From an uncultured Clostridia bacterium (GTDB lineage Bacteria; Bacillota; Clostridia; Peptostreptococcales; Anaerovoracaceae): 39,315 nt of DNA. The translations under genes and the position numbers were made by a program. Within the stretch, counting starts at the first letter, position 1. Each line of letters begins with the position of its first letter. The stretch covers positions 1-39,315 of the forward strand of contig CAKQOE010000022.1 in the NCBI GenBank assembly GCA_934255545.1, in the 5' to 3' direction. A model generated the notes under the pieces. It saw nothing but the letters and a program-made list of their open reading frames with translations, made no database searches and had not been told where the DNA came from. This document shows positions 31,514 to 39,070 of the stretch, in pieces.

Positions 31514-32539
31514 ATGAAAATGAAAAAATTTGCAGCAATAGCGGCAGCTGCCGCTCTCGTTATCTCAGCCCTCGCGGGCTGCGGTTCAGGCTCATCCGGC
31601 GGAGGACAGTCAGCCGGTACGGCTTCAGGCGGCTCAAACGGCGAGCTTACAGACGTTTCCATGGCATTCTGCACATGGACAGGATATTCACCTATGTTTA
31701 TCGCAAAGGAAAAGGGATACTTTGAAGACGCAGGCATAAACATGGACATACAGATCATAGAGGACGAGTCAACATACGCCAGCCTTCTTACAAACAACAG
31801 CATACAGTTCCTCGCAACTGCTCAGGATCCTAACATAAAAATGTTTGCAAACGGAACTCCGAGCAGATACGTACTTACTATGGATTCATCAAACGGCGCT
31901 GACGGCCTCGTAGCCGGCGCAGACATAAAAACGCTCGATGACCTTAAAGGCAAGTCAGTGGCGCTTGACAAGTCAGCCTCTTCATACTACTTCTTCCTGC
32001 AGGCGCTCGAAAATGGCAGCTCACTTACAGAAGACGACATAGACGTTATAGAAATGGGCGACACTACGCAGGCAGGCCTCGCATTCATGAGCGGCAAGGT
32101 AGACGCAGCTATCATGTGGGAGCCTGAGCTTTCAGAAGCACTCGAAAGCGTTGACGGCGCACACGCTCTTTGTACAAGCGCGGATTATCCGGACACTATC
32201 ATTGACAGCCTCGTTGTAAACGCCGACTTCGCAGAGGAGAACCCTGACATAGTGGCAGCAGTGGAGGACGCATGGTACAAGGCTGTAGACTTCCTGAACA
32301 AGGATCCTGACGAAGCCTACGAGCTTATGGCAAGCGGCTTTGAAGAAGTATCCGCCGAGGACGTAGCAGGCGATGTACAGGGCCTCGCATTTATGGGCAA
32401 GGCTGAAAACGAATCCCTCAACGACGAAAGCAATGCAGATTCGATATATGCAATAAGCCAGAAGATGGCAGATTTCTGGAAAGAAAAAGGCGAATGTGCA
32501 ACATCTGATATAACAGAATTCTTTTCACTGGTAAAGTAA
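31514..32539 (+). CDS. ABC transporter substrate-binding lipoprotein, NrtA/SsuA/TauA (NMT1-like) type
   Basis: The 341-residue protein has a lipoprotein signal ending LAGC (Cys23), a Gly/Ser linker, and a periplasmic-binding fold of the NMT1/SsuA type: FCTWTGYSPMFIAKEKGYFEDAGINMDIQIIEDESTYASLL, DLKGKSVALDKSASSYYFFLQAL, DAAIMWEPELSEAL. The FCTWTGYSP opening corresponds to the usual W.GY.PL.LA motif. It would be tethered to the outer face of the membrane and hand its ligand to the permease. AGAGAGG precedes the start. The ligand is not identifiable by eye. A terminator follows at 32588. Confidence 0.92.
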   Translation: MKMKKFAAIAAAAALVISALAGCGSGSSGGGQSAGTASGGSNGELTDVSMAFCTWTGYSPMFIAKEKGYFEDAGINMDIQIIEDESTYASLLTNNSIQFLATAQDPNIKMFANGTPSRYVLTMDSSNGADGLVAGADIKTLDDLKGKSVALDKSASSYYFFLQALENGSSLTEDDIDVIEMGDTTQAGLAFMSGKVDAAIMWEPELSEALESVDGAHALCTSADYPDTIIDSLVVNADFAEENPDIVAAVEDAWYKAVDFLNKDPDEAYELMASGFEEVSAEDVAGDVQGLAFMGKAENESLNDESNADSIYAISQKMADFWKEKGECATSDITEFFSLVK

Positions 32540-32587
32540 ATTGAAAATATCTATTGAAGAATAAAAAAACGGCTCAATGCTTATATG

Positions 32588-32626
32588 TACCCTCCTTACT
32601 GTACAGACTGTAAGGAGGGTATTTTT
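32588..32626 (+). terminator. Terminator of the ABC operon
   Basis: TACCCTCCTTAC pairs perfectly with GTAAGGAGGGTA, followed by five T. Confidence 0.93.
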
Positions 32627-32647
32627 GAAAGCAGGCAAAAAATTTTT

Positions 32648-32690
32648 ATCTTCACACAATATTCACAATTATGTTGTTTAATCGTCACAA
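32648..32690 (+). promoter_or_regulatory. Helically phased TTCAC repeats upstream of small RNA copy B
   Basis: TTCACACAA (32651), TTCACAATT (32662) and GTCACAAAA (32684) have their cores 11 and 22 bases apart, the last one 15 bases before TATTAT (32699-32704). The spacing to the minus-10 and the 11/22 step pattern match copy A although the sequence between differs. Confidence 0.6.
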
Positions 32691-32693
32691 AAC

Positions 32694-32860
32694 ATGGTTA
32701 TTATATAAGTGTCAAAAGGAACAGGGCAAAAAAGAGAAAAACAGTCCTGAAAGCTTAAGACATCTTAAATCGCAAAACACTAATTTTTCATAAATCTCTC
32801 CTAAACAAAAAACAGTAACAAACGGTCGGGCTGCTCAACAGGGCAGCCCGGTTGTTTTTT
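32694..32860 (+). ncRNA. Candidate small RNA, copy B
   Basis: Homologous to 29449-29616 in same orientation: ATGGTTATTATATAA, AAAAGGAACAG, a hairpin at the same position but with different sequence (TTAAG/CTTAA), the conserved GCAAAACACTAATTTTTC then ATAAATCTCTCCTAA block, ACAGTAACA, and a strong terminator CGGGCTGC/GCAGCCCG with seven T. No ORF is present. It lies downstream of the ABC operon terminator and so is a separate transcript. Confidence 0.75.
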
Positions 32861-32907
32861 TGCAGCAAAAGCATTGATATACAGTAAGTGCAGGCAGAGA
32901 GTAGTAG

Positions 32908-32936
32908 TTGTTATTTGTTTGTCAGCGTGTTATAAT
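32908..32936 (+). promoter_or_regulatory. Promoter of the methyltransferase-GH3-HD-GYP operon
   Basis: TTGTTA (32908-32913), 17-base spacer, TATAAT (32931-32936). The leader to 33119 (about 175 bases) contains hairpins TGCAGC/GCTGCA and GCGGGC/GCCCGC but no riboswitch core that I recognise. Confidence 0.7.
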
Positions 32937-33119
32937 TTGCATTAGATTGCAGCTGTGCGGATCTGGATGGCTGCATACAGAGGGAAAGACGCTCTGAACG
33001 GCCGCGGGCTTTTCCGGTCTGCCCGCCGTAGTGTCGGAGCTGTTGTTATGGGTTATTGAAAGTTTTATTGAAAATAATGGAGAGATCATAAGAAAATAAG
33101 GTCTTATGAAAGATTGAAG

Positions 33120-33713
33120 ATGGATAGGATATTTATCGCGGCAGGAGTTTTGTCATTTTTTTTAATGTATATTTATGATCTGAGCACTGTGCGCGCCGGT
33201 AAAAAATGGGGAAGAGTCTTTTTCCCGGCAGGCGCGGCAGGACTTGTCGTTTCTACGGCAGGACTTGCTGTTCGCTGTGCGGACAGCAGGACTGCGGGGA
33301 TATTCTTTGCAGTGACGTCAGTGTCAGCTGCTCTGTTTTTTGTGCTTCTGATATATACGCTTTTTTTCGCGCTTCCTGCGGAAGCGTACAGTGGCGACAG
33401 TAAAAGTCGCATGTGTGTGTGCCGGACGGGTATGTACGCGGTATGCAGGCATCCGGGGATGCTGTGGCTCGCAGGCTTTTATCTGTGCTCGTCGCTGGCT
33501 CTTGATTCAGCTGTTTTCTGGCTGGCCTCAGTTATATTCGTATTGATGGACTTTATATATATTTTAATGCAGGATATTTTTATTTTTCCGCTTCAGTTTG
33601 CTGATTATGCGGATTACAGAAAAAATACACCTTTTCTGATACCGCGCGCTCCGGGAGCGCGTCAGACCGCGTCGGACCGTATTGACGGTGAAAGGAACAG
33701 AGATGAAATTTGA
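33120..33713 (+). CDS. ICMT/NnrU-like membrane methyltransferase-type protein
   Basis: The 197-residue integral membrane protein has about five helices and a C-terminal half reading GMYAVCRHPGMLWLAGFYLCS, with DYADYRKNTPFLIP near the end. This RHP...Y.....PFLIP pattern is that of isoprenylcysteine carboxyl methyltransferase-like and phospholipid methyltransferase-like families (the SAM and substrate site). The actual substrate is unknown. The start is uncertain: ATG 33120 has only a weak purine stretch before it. The gene overlaps the GH3-type gene by 11 bases. Confidence 0.65.
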   Translation: MDRIFIAAGVLSFFLMYIYDLSTVRAGKKWGRVFFPAGAAGLVVSTAGLAVRCADSRTAGIFFAVTSVSAALFFVLLIYTLFFALPAEAYSGDSKSRMCVCRTGMYAVCRHPGMLWLAGFYLCSSLALDSAVFWLASVIFVLMDFIYILMQDIFIFPLQFADYADYRKNTPFLIPRAPGARQTASDRIDGERNRDEI

Positions 33714-35328
33714 CCGCAAGCTCAGGGAACAGAATAATGATGAGATATGGCAGGAGTACTGCGGTTTTCTGGATCTTTCTCTCGATGAATTTATGAGCAT
33801 ACAGTTCAGGCTGATGGAGGAACAGATAGAAAAATGGAGCAGGTGCGGGCTCGGAAAGGCCATGCTTGACGGTCGGACGACGTCATCTGTGGAGGAATTC
33901 AGACGAATGTTTCCATTGACTACGTATGAGGATTACGCTGATGTGCTGCTGCACAAGCGCAGCGAGATGCTGCCGGACGAGCCTATAGTCTGGATACAGA
34001 CGACGTGGGAGGGCGGACGCCATCCTGTAAAGCTTGCGCCGTACTCTAAGAGTATGCTCGATACATACAGAAACAACGTAGTGAGCTGCCTTATACTTTC
34101 ATCGAGCACTGCAAAGGGGGCTTACTCTGTAGAACCCGGAAACACTATGCTGTACGGTCTTGCTCCGCTTCCCTATGCTACGGGTCTGCTGCCGCTGCTG
34201 CTTGATGACGAGATACATCTTGAATATCTTCCACCGGTAAAGGAAGCTGAAAAAATGTCTTTTTCCGAGAGGAACAAGCTTGGTTTCAAGCTGGGGCTTA
34301 AAAAAGGGATAGATTTTTTCTTCGCTGTAGGCAGCGTTACTTACTATATAAGCAGCAGCTTCGCAAAGATGGGCGGAGGCGGTTCAAAAAAAGGGATAAA
34401 GAATGTGTTTCAGTATTCGCCGGCGCTCATAGCCAGGTATATATCGGGTAAGAAGAAAGCGGCCCGTGAGGGACGCAGCATCGCGCCTAAGGATGTGTTC
34501 AGGCTTAGAGGATTCATGTGCGCGGGAACTGACAACAGGTGCTATAAAGACGACCTTGAAAAGCTGTGGGGCATACGTCCTGTAGAGGTATTTGCCGGAA
34601 CTGAACCGGGATGCCTCGGGTGTGAAACATGGGCGAGAAACGGACTTTACTTTTTCCCGGATTCATGCTTTCTTGAATTTATACCTGAGTCTGAGATGGA
34701 ACGCAGTCTGGCAGACGGCTCATACGAGCCGCAGACGTGCCTTATGAATGAGGTTATAGCCGGGGAAGTCTATGAGCTTGTCATATCAGTATTTAAGGGC
34801 GGGGCGTTCATGCGCTACCGCGTAGGCGACGTTTACCGCTGCCTGGGGTCCGATGGCGCTGACTCCGGCGTAAAGCTGCCGCGTTTCGAGTATATAGATC
34901 GCATACCTACAGTCATAGATATCGCAGGTTTTACGCGTATAACTGAAAATTCTGTGGAGCAGGCGCTCAGACTGTCAGGCCTGCAGGTTGAGGACTGGAT
35001 CGCGTGCAAGGAGTTTTCGGAAGAAAACAGACCGTACATGCATATTTATGTTGAAATGAGATCGAAAACGGCTCATACTGTCGCGCTCACGCGCGAGGTC
35101 ATACGCGAGCACCTGAGCGTGTATTTCAAATATCTGGACAATGATTATCAGGATCTGAAAAAAATACTCGGTATAGATCCGCTGAAAATAACTATGCTGC
35201 CGTTAGGCGCGTTTAAAAAATATTATTCTGAGGGCCATGACGCTCTGCGCAGGATCAATCCGCCTGCTCATGAAAAGCTGGCGTTTATGCGATGCTGCGG
35301 ACTGCCGTTTACGGGAGGTGTGTACTGA
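33703..35328 (+). CDS. GH3-family adenylating enzyme (acyl-acid amido synthetase-like)
   Basis: The 541-residue protein resembles the GH3 family of the adenylate-forming superfamily: FPLTTYEDYADVL, SSSTAKGAYSVEPGN (ATP-binding P-loop-like, with SSTAKG), FAGTEPGCLG (the TEG-type motif), and YRVGDVYRCLG (the hinge Asp motif). Bacterial GH3 proteins are predicted to join a carboxylic acid to an amine through an acyl-adenylate, but their natural substrates are mostly unknown. AAAGGA precedes the start. Its stop TGA overlaps the ATG of the following HD-GYP gene by one base. The operon context pairs an adenylating enzyme, a membrane methyltransferase and a signalling protein. Confidence 0.8.
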   Translation: MKFDRKLREQNNDEIWQEYCGFLDLSLDEFMSIQFRLMEEQIEKWSRCGLGKAMLDGRTTSSVEEFRRMFPLTTYEDYADVLLHKRSEMLPDEPIVWIQTTWEGGRHPVKLAPYSKSMLDTYRNNVVSCLILSSSTAKGAYSVEPGNTMLYGLAPLPYATGLLPLLLDDEIHLEYLPPVKEAEKMSFSERNKLGFKLGLKKGIDFFFAVGSVTYYISSSFAKMGGGGSKKGIKNVFQYSPALIARYISGKKKAAREGRSIAPKDVFRLRGFMCAGTDNRCYKDDLEKLWGIRPVEVFAGTEPGCLGCETWARNGLYFFPDSCFLEFIPESEMERSLADGSYEPQTCLMNEVIAGEVYELVISVFKGGAFMRYRVGDVYRCLGSDGADSGVKLPRFEYIDRIPTVIDIAGFTRITENSVEQALRLSGLQVEDWIACKEFSEENRPYMHIYVEMRSKTAHTVALTREVIREHLSVYFKYLDNDYQDLKKILGIDPLKITMLPLGAFKKYYSEGHDALRRINPPAHEKLAFMRCCGLPFTGGVY

Positions 35329-37874
35329 TGATGTCAAGCTACACTATCATACCCGTAATTGCTCTCATGGGCTACGTAATACTTTTTGTGGCATTTGCTG
35401 CATCAAAGAAAACAAAGCTTACTAACAGCTTTATGCTGCTGCTGCTGGTTTTCAGCTTCTGGACAGCGGGTTCGCTGTTCCTGAGGATGGGGATTCAGCC
35501 TTCAACGGGCTTCTGGTTCTATGTGTCGATAGATGCGCTGTTCGTGATGTGCTTTACGTACCACAGGTTTCTGTCAGAATTTACCGGCTGCAGGCAGCGG
35601 CTGCTTTCGAAAATATGGCTTGTCGGATCGATCGCAGTCATTATCATAAATCACGCGGCGCACGGGATATTTATAGGACCGCCTGAGCCTGTCACTGTTG
35701 ACGACGCGACTGCATTTGTATATTACACCGACTGGAGGATAGCCATACCGCTGGTATTCAACGCGCTTATAATAGCTGACTGCATCTATCTGCTGGTACG
35801 CTACAGCCGCGAAAATTTTTCGGCGAGGCGCCAGCTCAGACCTGTGATAACGGGCATTATCATACTGTTCAGCGGACAGGTCCTGGCGTCGCTGCCGTTT
35901 TTCAGCAGCTTTCCGATAGATATACTTTCGGGTGTTATAAATGCGTGTCTGATATTTTACGCTATGTACAGCAGGCGGCTCTTCAGACTCACGCTGCTCG
36001 TTTCCAAAAGCACGTGCTATGTCATATCGGCAGGCATAATAGTGATCGTATTCAGCTATATTGCCAGAGATTATCAGGATCTGATGGTCAGATCGTCAGG
36101 TTTGTTCAGATCGGATTACATGTTGATATTTGCTGTAGGCTACATGCTGTCGGTGATGATATTCTATTATCTGCTGAAAAGGTTCTTTGACCATGTGTTC
36201 GTGAAAAATGAGATGGCTCAGGCGGAGGCTATAAGAGAGTTCAGTACTGCTATATCGAGGACGCTCATGGTAGACGAAATACTTTCGCGCCTTATAACGG
36301 TCATACACGACACGCTGCATGTAGAAAAGTCATATGTGTGTCTGCTGGATTATGATGAAGCCTCGTATCGTATAGTTCAGAGTACGAGTCCTCTTGATGA
36401 AAAAAGTCTTGTCATAGAGCGCGCCAATCCGCTCGTAACGCTCATATCACAGGAACGCGAGTGCATACTTATAGAAGATCTTCGCAGGAGCGCTATCTAC
36501 AGATCGATGTGGGAAAAAGAAAAAAAGCAGCTTCAGGATCTTAATATACGCTGTTTCCTTCCGCTGATGGACGAGGAGGAACTCGTAGGCATAGTGCTGC
36601 TTTCAAATAAGGAAAAGCATTCATCGTATTCGATACAGGACAGGGATTATCTGCAGTCGCTGGCATCGGTGTGCTCTATAGCGGTAAAAAATTCGCGTCT
36701 TTACGAAAAGGCCTGGTGGGAGGCGCGTACTGATGAGCTGACAGGTCTTCTGAACAGAAACTATTTTTATGAAAAGCTTGATGAGATATATGATGAGGAT
36801 CACGAGCGCGAACTGGCACTCATACTTCTGAGCCTCGATGATTTTAAGCTCTATAATCAGCTTTACGGCTCATCTGAGGGTGATACCGCGCTGAAGAACG
36901 CTGCCGCGATCATAAAGGGCACTGTAGGCTCGCGCGGTATAGTTTCACGTTACGAGGGCAAGATATTCGCGATAATACTTCCGGGAGCGGATATACTGAC
37001 TGCAGTGAGTCTGGCTGAAACTCTGCGTGGGCAGATACGCAACATGAACAGCAGATTCTGCGACTACGCGATAAAGACTATAACATGCAGCTGCGGCGTC
37101 TGCACTATACCGCTCGGCGCATCAGGCACGCGCCAGCTGGTGAGCAACACGGATCTCGCGCTCTATAATGCAAAGCGCAACGGCAAAAACTGTACGCGCT
37201 CGTACAGCGAGGGTATAGTAAAGGAACGTGTTTCATCGTCAAAGATAGAAGAAGCCGGAAACTTTAACCCTGATGTGTATGAGGAATATGCGTCTACGAT
37301 ATACGCGCTTACGGCGGCGATAGATGCGAAGGATCATTATACGTTCAATCATTCGCAGAATGTCTGCTACTACTCGCAGGAGCTTGCCAGAGCGTACGGT
37401 ATGGATGACGACTGCGTTGAGATCATAAAGGAAGCGGCTCTGCTGCACGATATAGGGAAGATAGGCATACCGGAGCAGATACTCAAAAAACCGGGCCGCC
37501 TGACTGACGATGAGTACAGCATCATGAAGAGCCACGTTGAGCAGTCTATAAGCATCATACGCCATCTGCCGTCGCTCGATTACGTTATACCGGCTGTAGT
37601 AGGTCATCATGAGCGCTACGATGGAAGAGGATACCCACGCGGACTCAAGGGCGAAGAGATACCTCTTCTGGCGCGTATGCTCTGCATAGCTGACTCGTTT
37701 GATGCTATGATATCAAAGCGCTCATACAAGGAAGCGTATACGCTTGATTACGCTGTAGATCAGCTTGTCACAGGCAGCGGAACGCAGTTCGATCCCGTAC
37801 TGGCAGAATTATTCGTAAAAATGCTAAAAGAAGGAACGATAGAAATAAAATACGATGCGCCTGCGCATCACTGA
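35328..37874 (+). CDS. 7TM-GAF-degenerate GGDEF-HD-GYP signalling protein
   Basis: The 848-residue protein starts with seven or eight membrane helices (residues about 1-285, histidine-kinase 7TM-like). A GAF-type sensor (about 300-450) follows, then a GGDEF-like domain introduced by DELTGLLNRNYFY. At the active loop it has RYEGKIF (543-547 EGKIF) instead of GGDEF, so cyclase activity is unlikely. The C-terminal HD-GYP domain is complete: HDIGKIGIP (His707-Asp708), HHERYDGRGYP (His760-His761) and CIADSFDAM. It is expected to hydrolyse cyclic di-GMP or a related dinucleotide in response to a membrane or GAF signal. GGGAGG precedes the start, which overlaps the GH3 stop (TGATG). Confidence 0.92.
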   Translation: MMSSYTIIPVIALMGYVILFVAFAASKKTKLTNSFMLLLLVFSFWTAGSLFLRMGIQPSTGFWFYVSIDALFVMCFTYHRFLSEFTGCRQRLLSKIWLVGSIAVIIINHAAHGIFIGPPEPVTVDDATAFVYYTDWRIAIPLVFNALIIADCIYLLVRYSRENFSARRQLRPVITGIIILFSGQVLASLPFFSSFPIDILSGVINACLIFYAMYSRRLFRLTLLVSKSTCYVISAGIIVIVFSYIARDYQDLMVRSSGLFRSDYMLIFAVGYMLSVMIFYYLLKRFFDHVFVKNEMAQAEAIREFSTAISRTLMVDEILSRLITVIHDTLHVEKSYVCLLDYDEASYRIVQSTSPLDEKSLVIERANPLVTLISQERECILIEDLRRSAIYRSMWEKEKKQLQDLNIRCFLPLMDEEELVGIVLLSNKEKHSSYSIQDRDYLQSLASVCSIAVKNSRLYEKAWWEARTDELTGLLNRNYFYEKLDEIYDEDHERELALILLSLDDFKLYNQLYGSSEGDTALKNAAAIIKGTVGSRGIVSRYEGKIFAIILPGADILTAVSLAETLRGQIRNMNSRFCDYAIKTITCSCGVCTIPLGASGTRQLVSNTDLALYNAKRNGKNCTRSYSEGIVKERVSSSKIEEAGNFNPDVYEEYASTIYALTAAIDAKDHYTFNHSQNVCYYSQELARAYGMDDDCVEIIKEAALLHDIGKIGIPEQILKKPGRLTDDEYSIMKSHVEQSISIIRHLPSLDYVIPAVVGHHERYDGRGYPRGLKGEEIPLLARMLCIADSFDAMISKRSYKEAYTLDYAVDQLVTGSGTQFDPVLAELFVKMLKEGTIEIKYDAPAHH

Positions 37875-37935
37875 TGATCTGACGAAGTAAAATAAAATAA
37901 TGTTTTTTGTATTGTAATTTACGGATTTTTTTGCC

Positions 37936-37952
37936 CGCGCGCCGGGCGCGCG
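37936..37952. repeat. GC-only palindrome, second exact copy
   Basis: CGCGCGCCGGGCGCGCG, identical to 14057-14073, again next to a T-run (37925-37932). It may help end the HD-GYP transcript. Confidence 0.6.
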
Positions 37953-38090
37953 TATAATTCTGTATTCATTTCCACATACTATCCATAAAACGCATGATAT
38001 GTAAGATTGCTGATAAGAACTGCAGGATGGGATATTCATGCAGTGCGATCATTATCATGGGAATATCATATGCAGGAGGAATTACAAATT

Positions 38091-38639
38091 ATGAAGGCTA
38101 CAGGGATCGTAAGAAGGATAGATGACCTCGGAAGGATCGTGATACCAAAGGAGATACGCCGCACGCTGCGTCTGCGAGATGGAGATCCTCTTGAAATATA
38201 TACAGACCGTCAGGGAGAGGTTATACTCAAGAAATATTCGCCAATAGGCGATATGAGCGATTTTGCTGCGGAATACGCGGAGTCGGCGAGCGATATACTC
38301 GGAAGTACTGCGGTAATAACTGACACAGACCATGTTATAGCGGTGTCAGGCGCTTCAAGAGCGCTTAAGGATAAGCGGGTAAGTCCTCAGATAGAAGAAG
38401 CGATGCAGGCACGCATCAGCCGCATAGTAACGGACAGGTCAAAGATATGCAGCATAGCAGACGAGGATCATCATGCCGCCGGATACAGTTCACAGATAGT
38501 AGTCCCGATAATCTCGCAGGGAAGTCCGATAGGTTCTGTCATACTTGTCTCACGCGAGGCGGACAGTGTATTTACGGAGCGTGAGCTCAAGGCTGCCGAG
38601 GTCGGAGCGGCATTCCTGGCAAAGCAGATGGAAAACTGA
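38091..38639 (+). CDS. spoVT: Stage V sporulation protein T
   Basis: The 182-residue regulator has the N-terminal AbrB swapped-hairpin DNA-binding domain (MKATGIVRRIDDLGRIV then IPKEIRRTLRLRDGDPLEIY) and a C-terminal GAF-like domain (about residues 55-180) including ISQGSPIGSVILVSRE. This two-domain length and layout is that of SpoVT, which tunes forespore (sigma-G) gene expression. The start at 38091 follows GCAGGAGGAA; upstream in-frame codons have no ribosome site. It is monocistronic here. With spmAB it supports a spore-forming host. Confidence 0.95.
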   Translation: MKATGIVRRIDDLGRIVIPKEIRRTLRLRDGDPLEIYTDRQGEVILKKYSPIGDMSDFAAEYAESASDILGSTAVITDTDHVIAVSGASRALKDKRVSPQIEEAMQARISRIVTDRSKICSIADEDHHAAGYSSQIVVPIISQGSPIGSVILVSREADSVFTERELKAAEVGAAFLAKQMEN

Positions 38640-38792
38640 CATGCAGATGATCCGATTTTCTGAATGTATAATAAATATACAAGCAGATCAGTACAAATAT
38701 ATCAGCTTCGCTGAGTTGACAGCTGCAAAAGAAGTAAGGTAATGAAAATCAAGACGGTAAAAGATAAATTTAAATAAATTGCAAAAAAAGAC

Positions 38793-38821
38793 TTTACATT
38801 TGCATAACTTTATTTTATACT
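38793..38821 (+). promoter_or_regulatory. Promoter of tRNA-Arg
   Basis: TTTACA (38793-38798), 17-base spacer, TATACT (38816-38821), 26 bases before the tRNA. A GAACGT/ACGTTC inverted repeat lies in the leader (38825-38845). Confidence 0.8.
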
Positions 38822-38847
38822 AATGAACGTTGATTAACGACGTTCAT

Positions 38848-38924
38848 GCGCCATTAGCTCAGCTGGATAGAGTAGCGTACTACGAATGCGAAGGTCGCAG
38901 GTTCGAATCCTGCATGGCGCGCCA
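38848..38924 (+). tRNA. tRNA-Arg (anticodon ACG)
   Basis: A 77-base cloverleaf: acceptor GCGCCAT pairs with ATGGCGC (38914-38920), then discriminator G and encoded CCA. The D arm reads GCTCAGCTGGATAGAGT, the anticodon loop CTACGAA gives ACG at 38882-38884 (inosine-modified in vivo, reading CGN), and the T arm has GGTTCGAATCC. A U-run terminator follows at 38931. A truncated integrase lies just beyond, so the 3' end is a likely attachment site. Confidence 0.95.
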
Positions 38925-38930
38925 AAGATT

Positions 38931-38968
38931 AAACCCTTGAAATCACTACGTTTCAAGGGTTTTTATTT
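38931..38968 (+). terminator. Terminator after tRNA-Arg
   Basis: AAACCCTTGAAA pairs with TTTCAAGGGTTT and runs into a T-rich tail. Confidence 0.92.
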
Positions 38969-39007
38969 TGCTTAAAACAGGTTAAAAATACCCTCTGAAA
39001 ATGCAGT

Positions 39008-39029
39008 TTGTCCGTTATTTGTCCGTTAT
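39008..39029. repeat. Tandem 11-bp direct repeat
   Basis: TTGTCCGTTAT occurs twice without spacing between the tRNA terminator and the integrase remnant. Such short direct repeats near an integrase end can be accessory recombinase or excisionase sites; this is inference. Confidence 0.6.
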
Positions 39030-39033
39030 TGAA

Positions 39034-39064
39034 ATAAAAAAGCCGATTCGAGATTGAACCGGCT
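39034..39064 (-). terminator. Terminator of the integrase remnant
   Basis: On the minus strand AGCCG...CGGCT forms a stem followed by a T-run (39036-39040 as A on the plus strand). Confidence 0.65.
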
Positions 39065-39070
39065 ATATGT

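Noticed and set aside
33079..33115. GGAGAGAT followed by ATG at 33106 as a small leader gene
   Set aside because: The ATG is followed by only two sense codons before TGA; it might matter for initiation but is not a supported gene.
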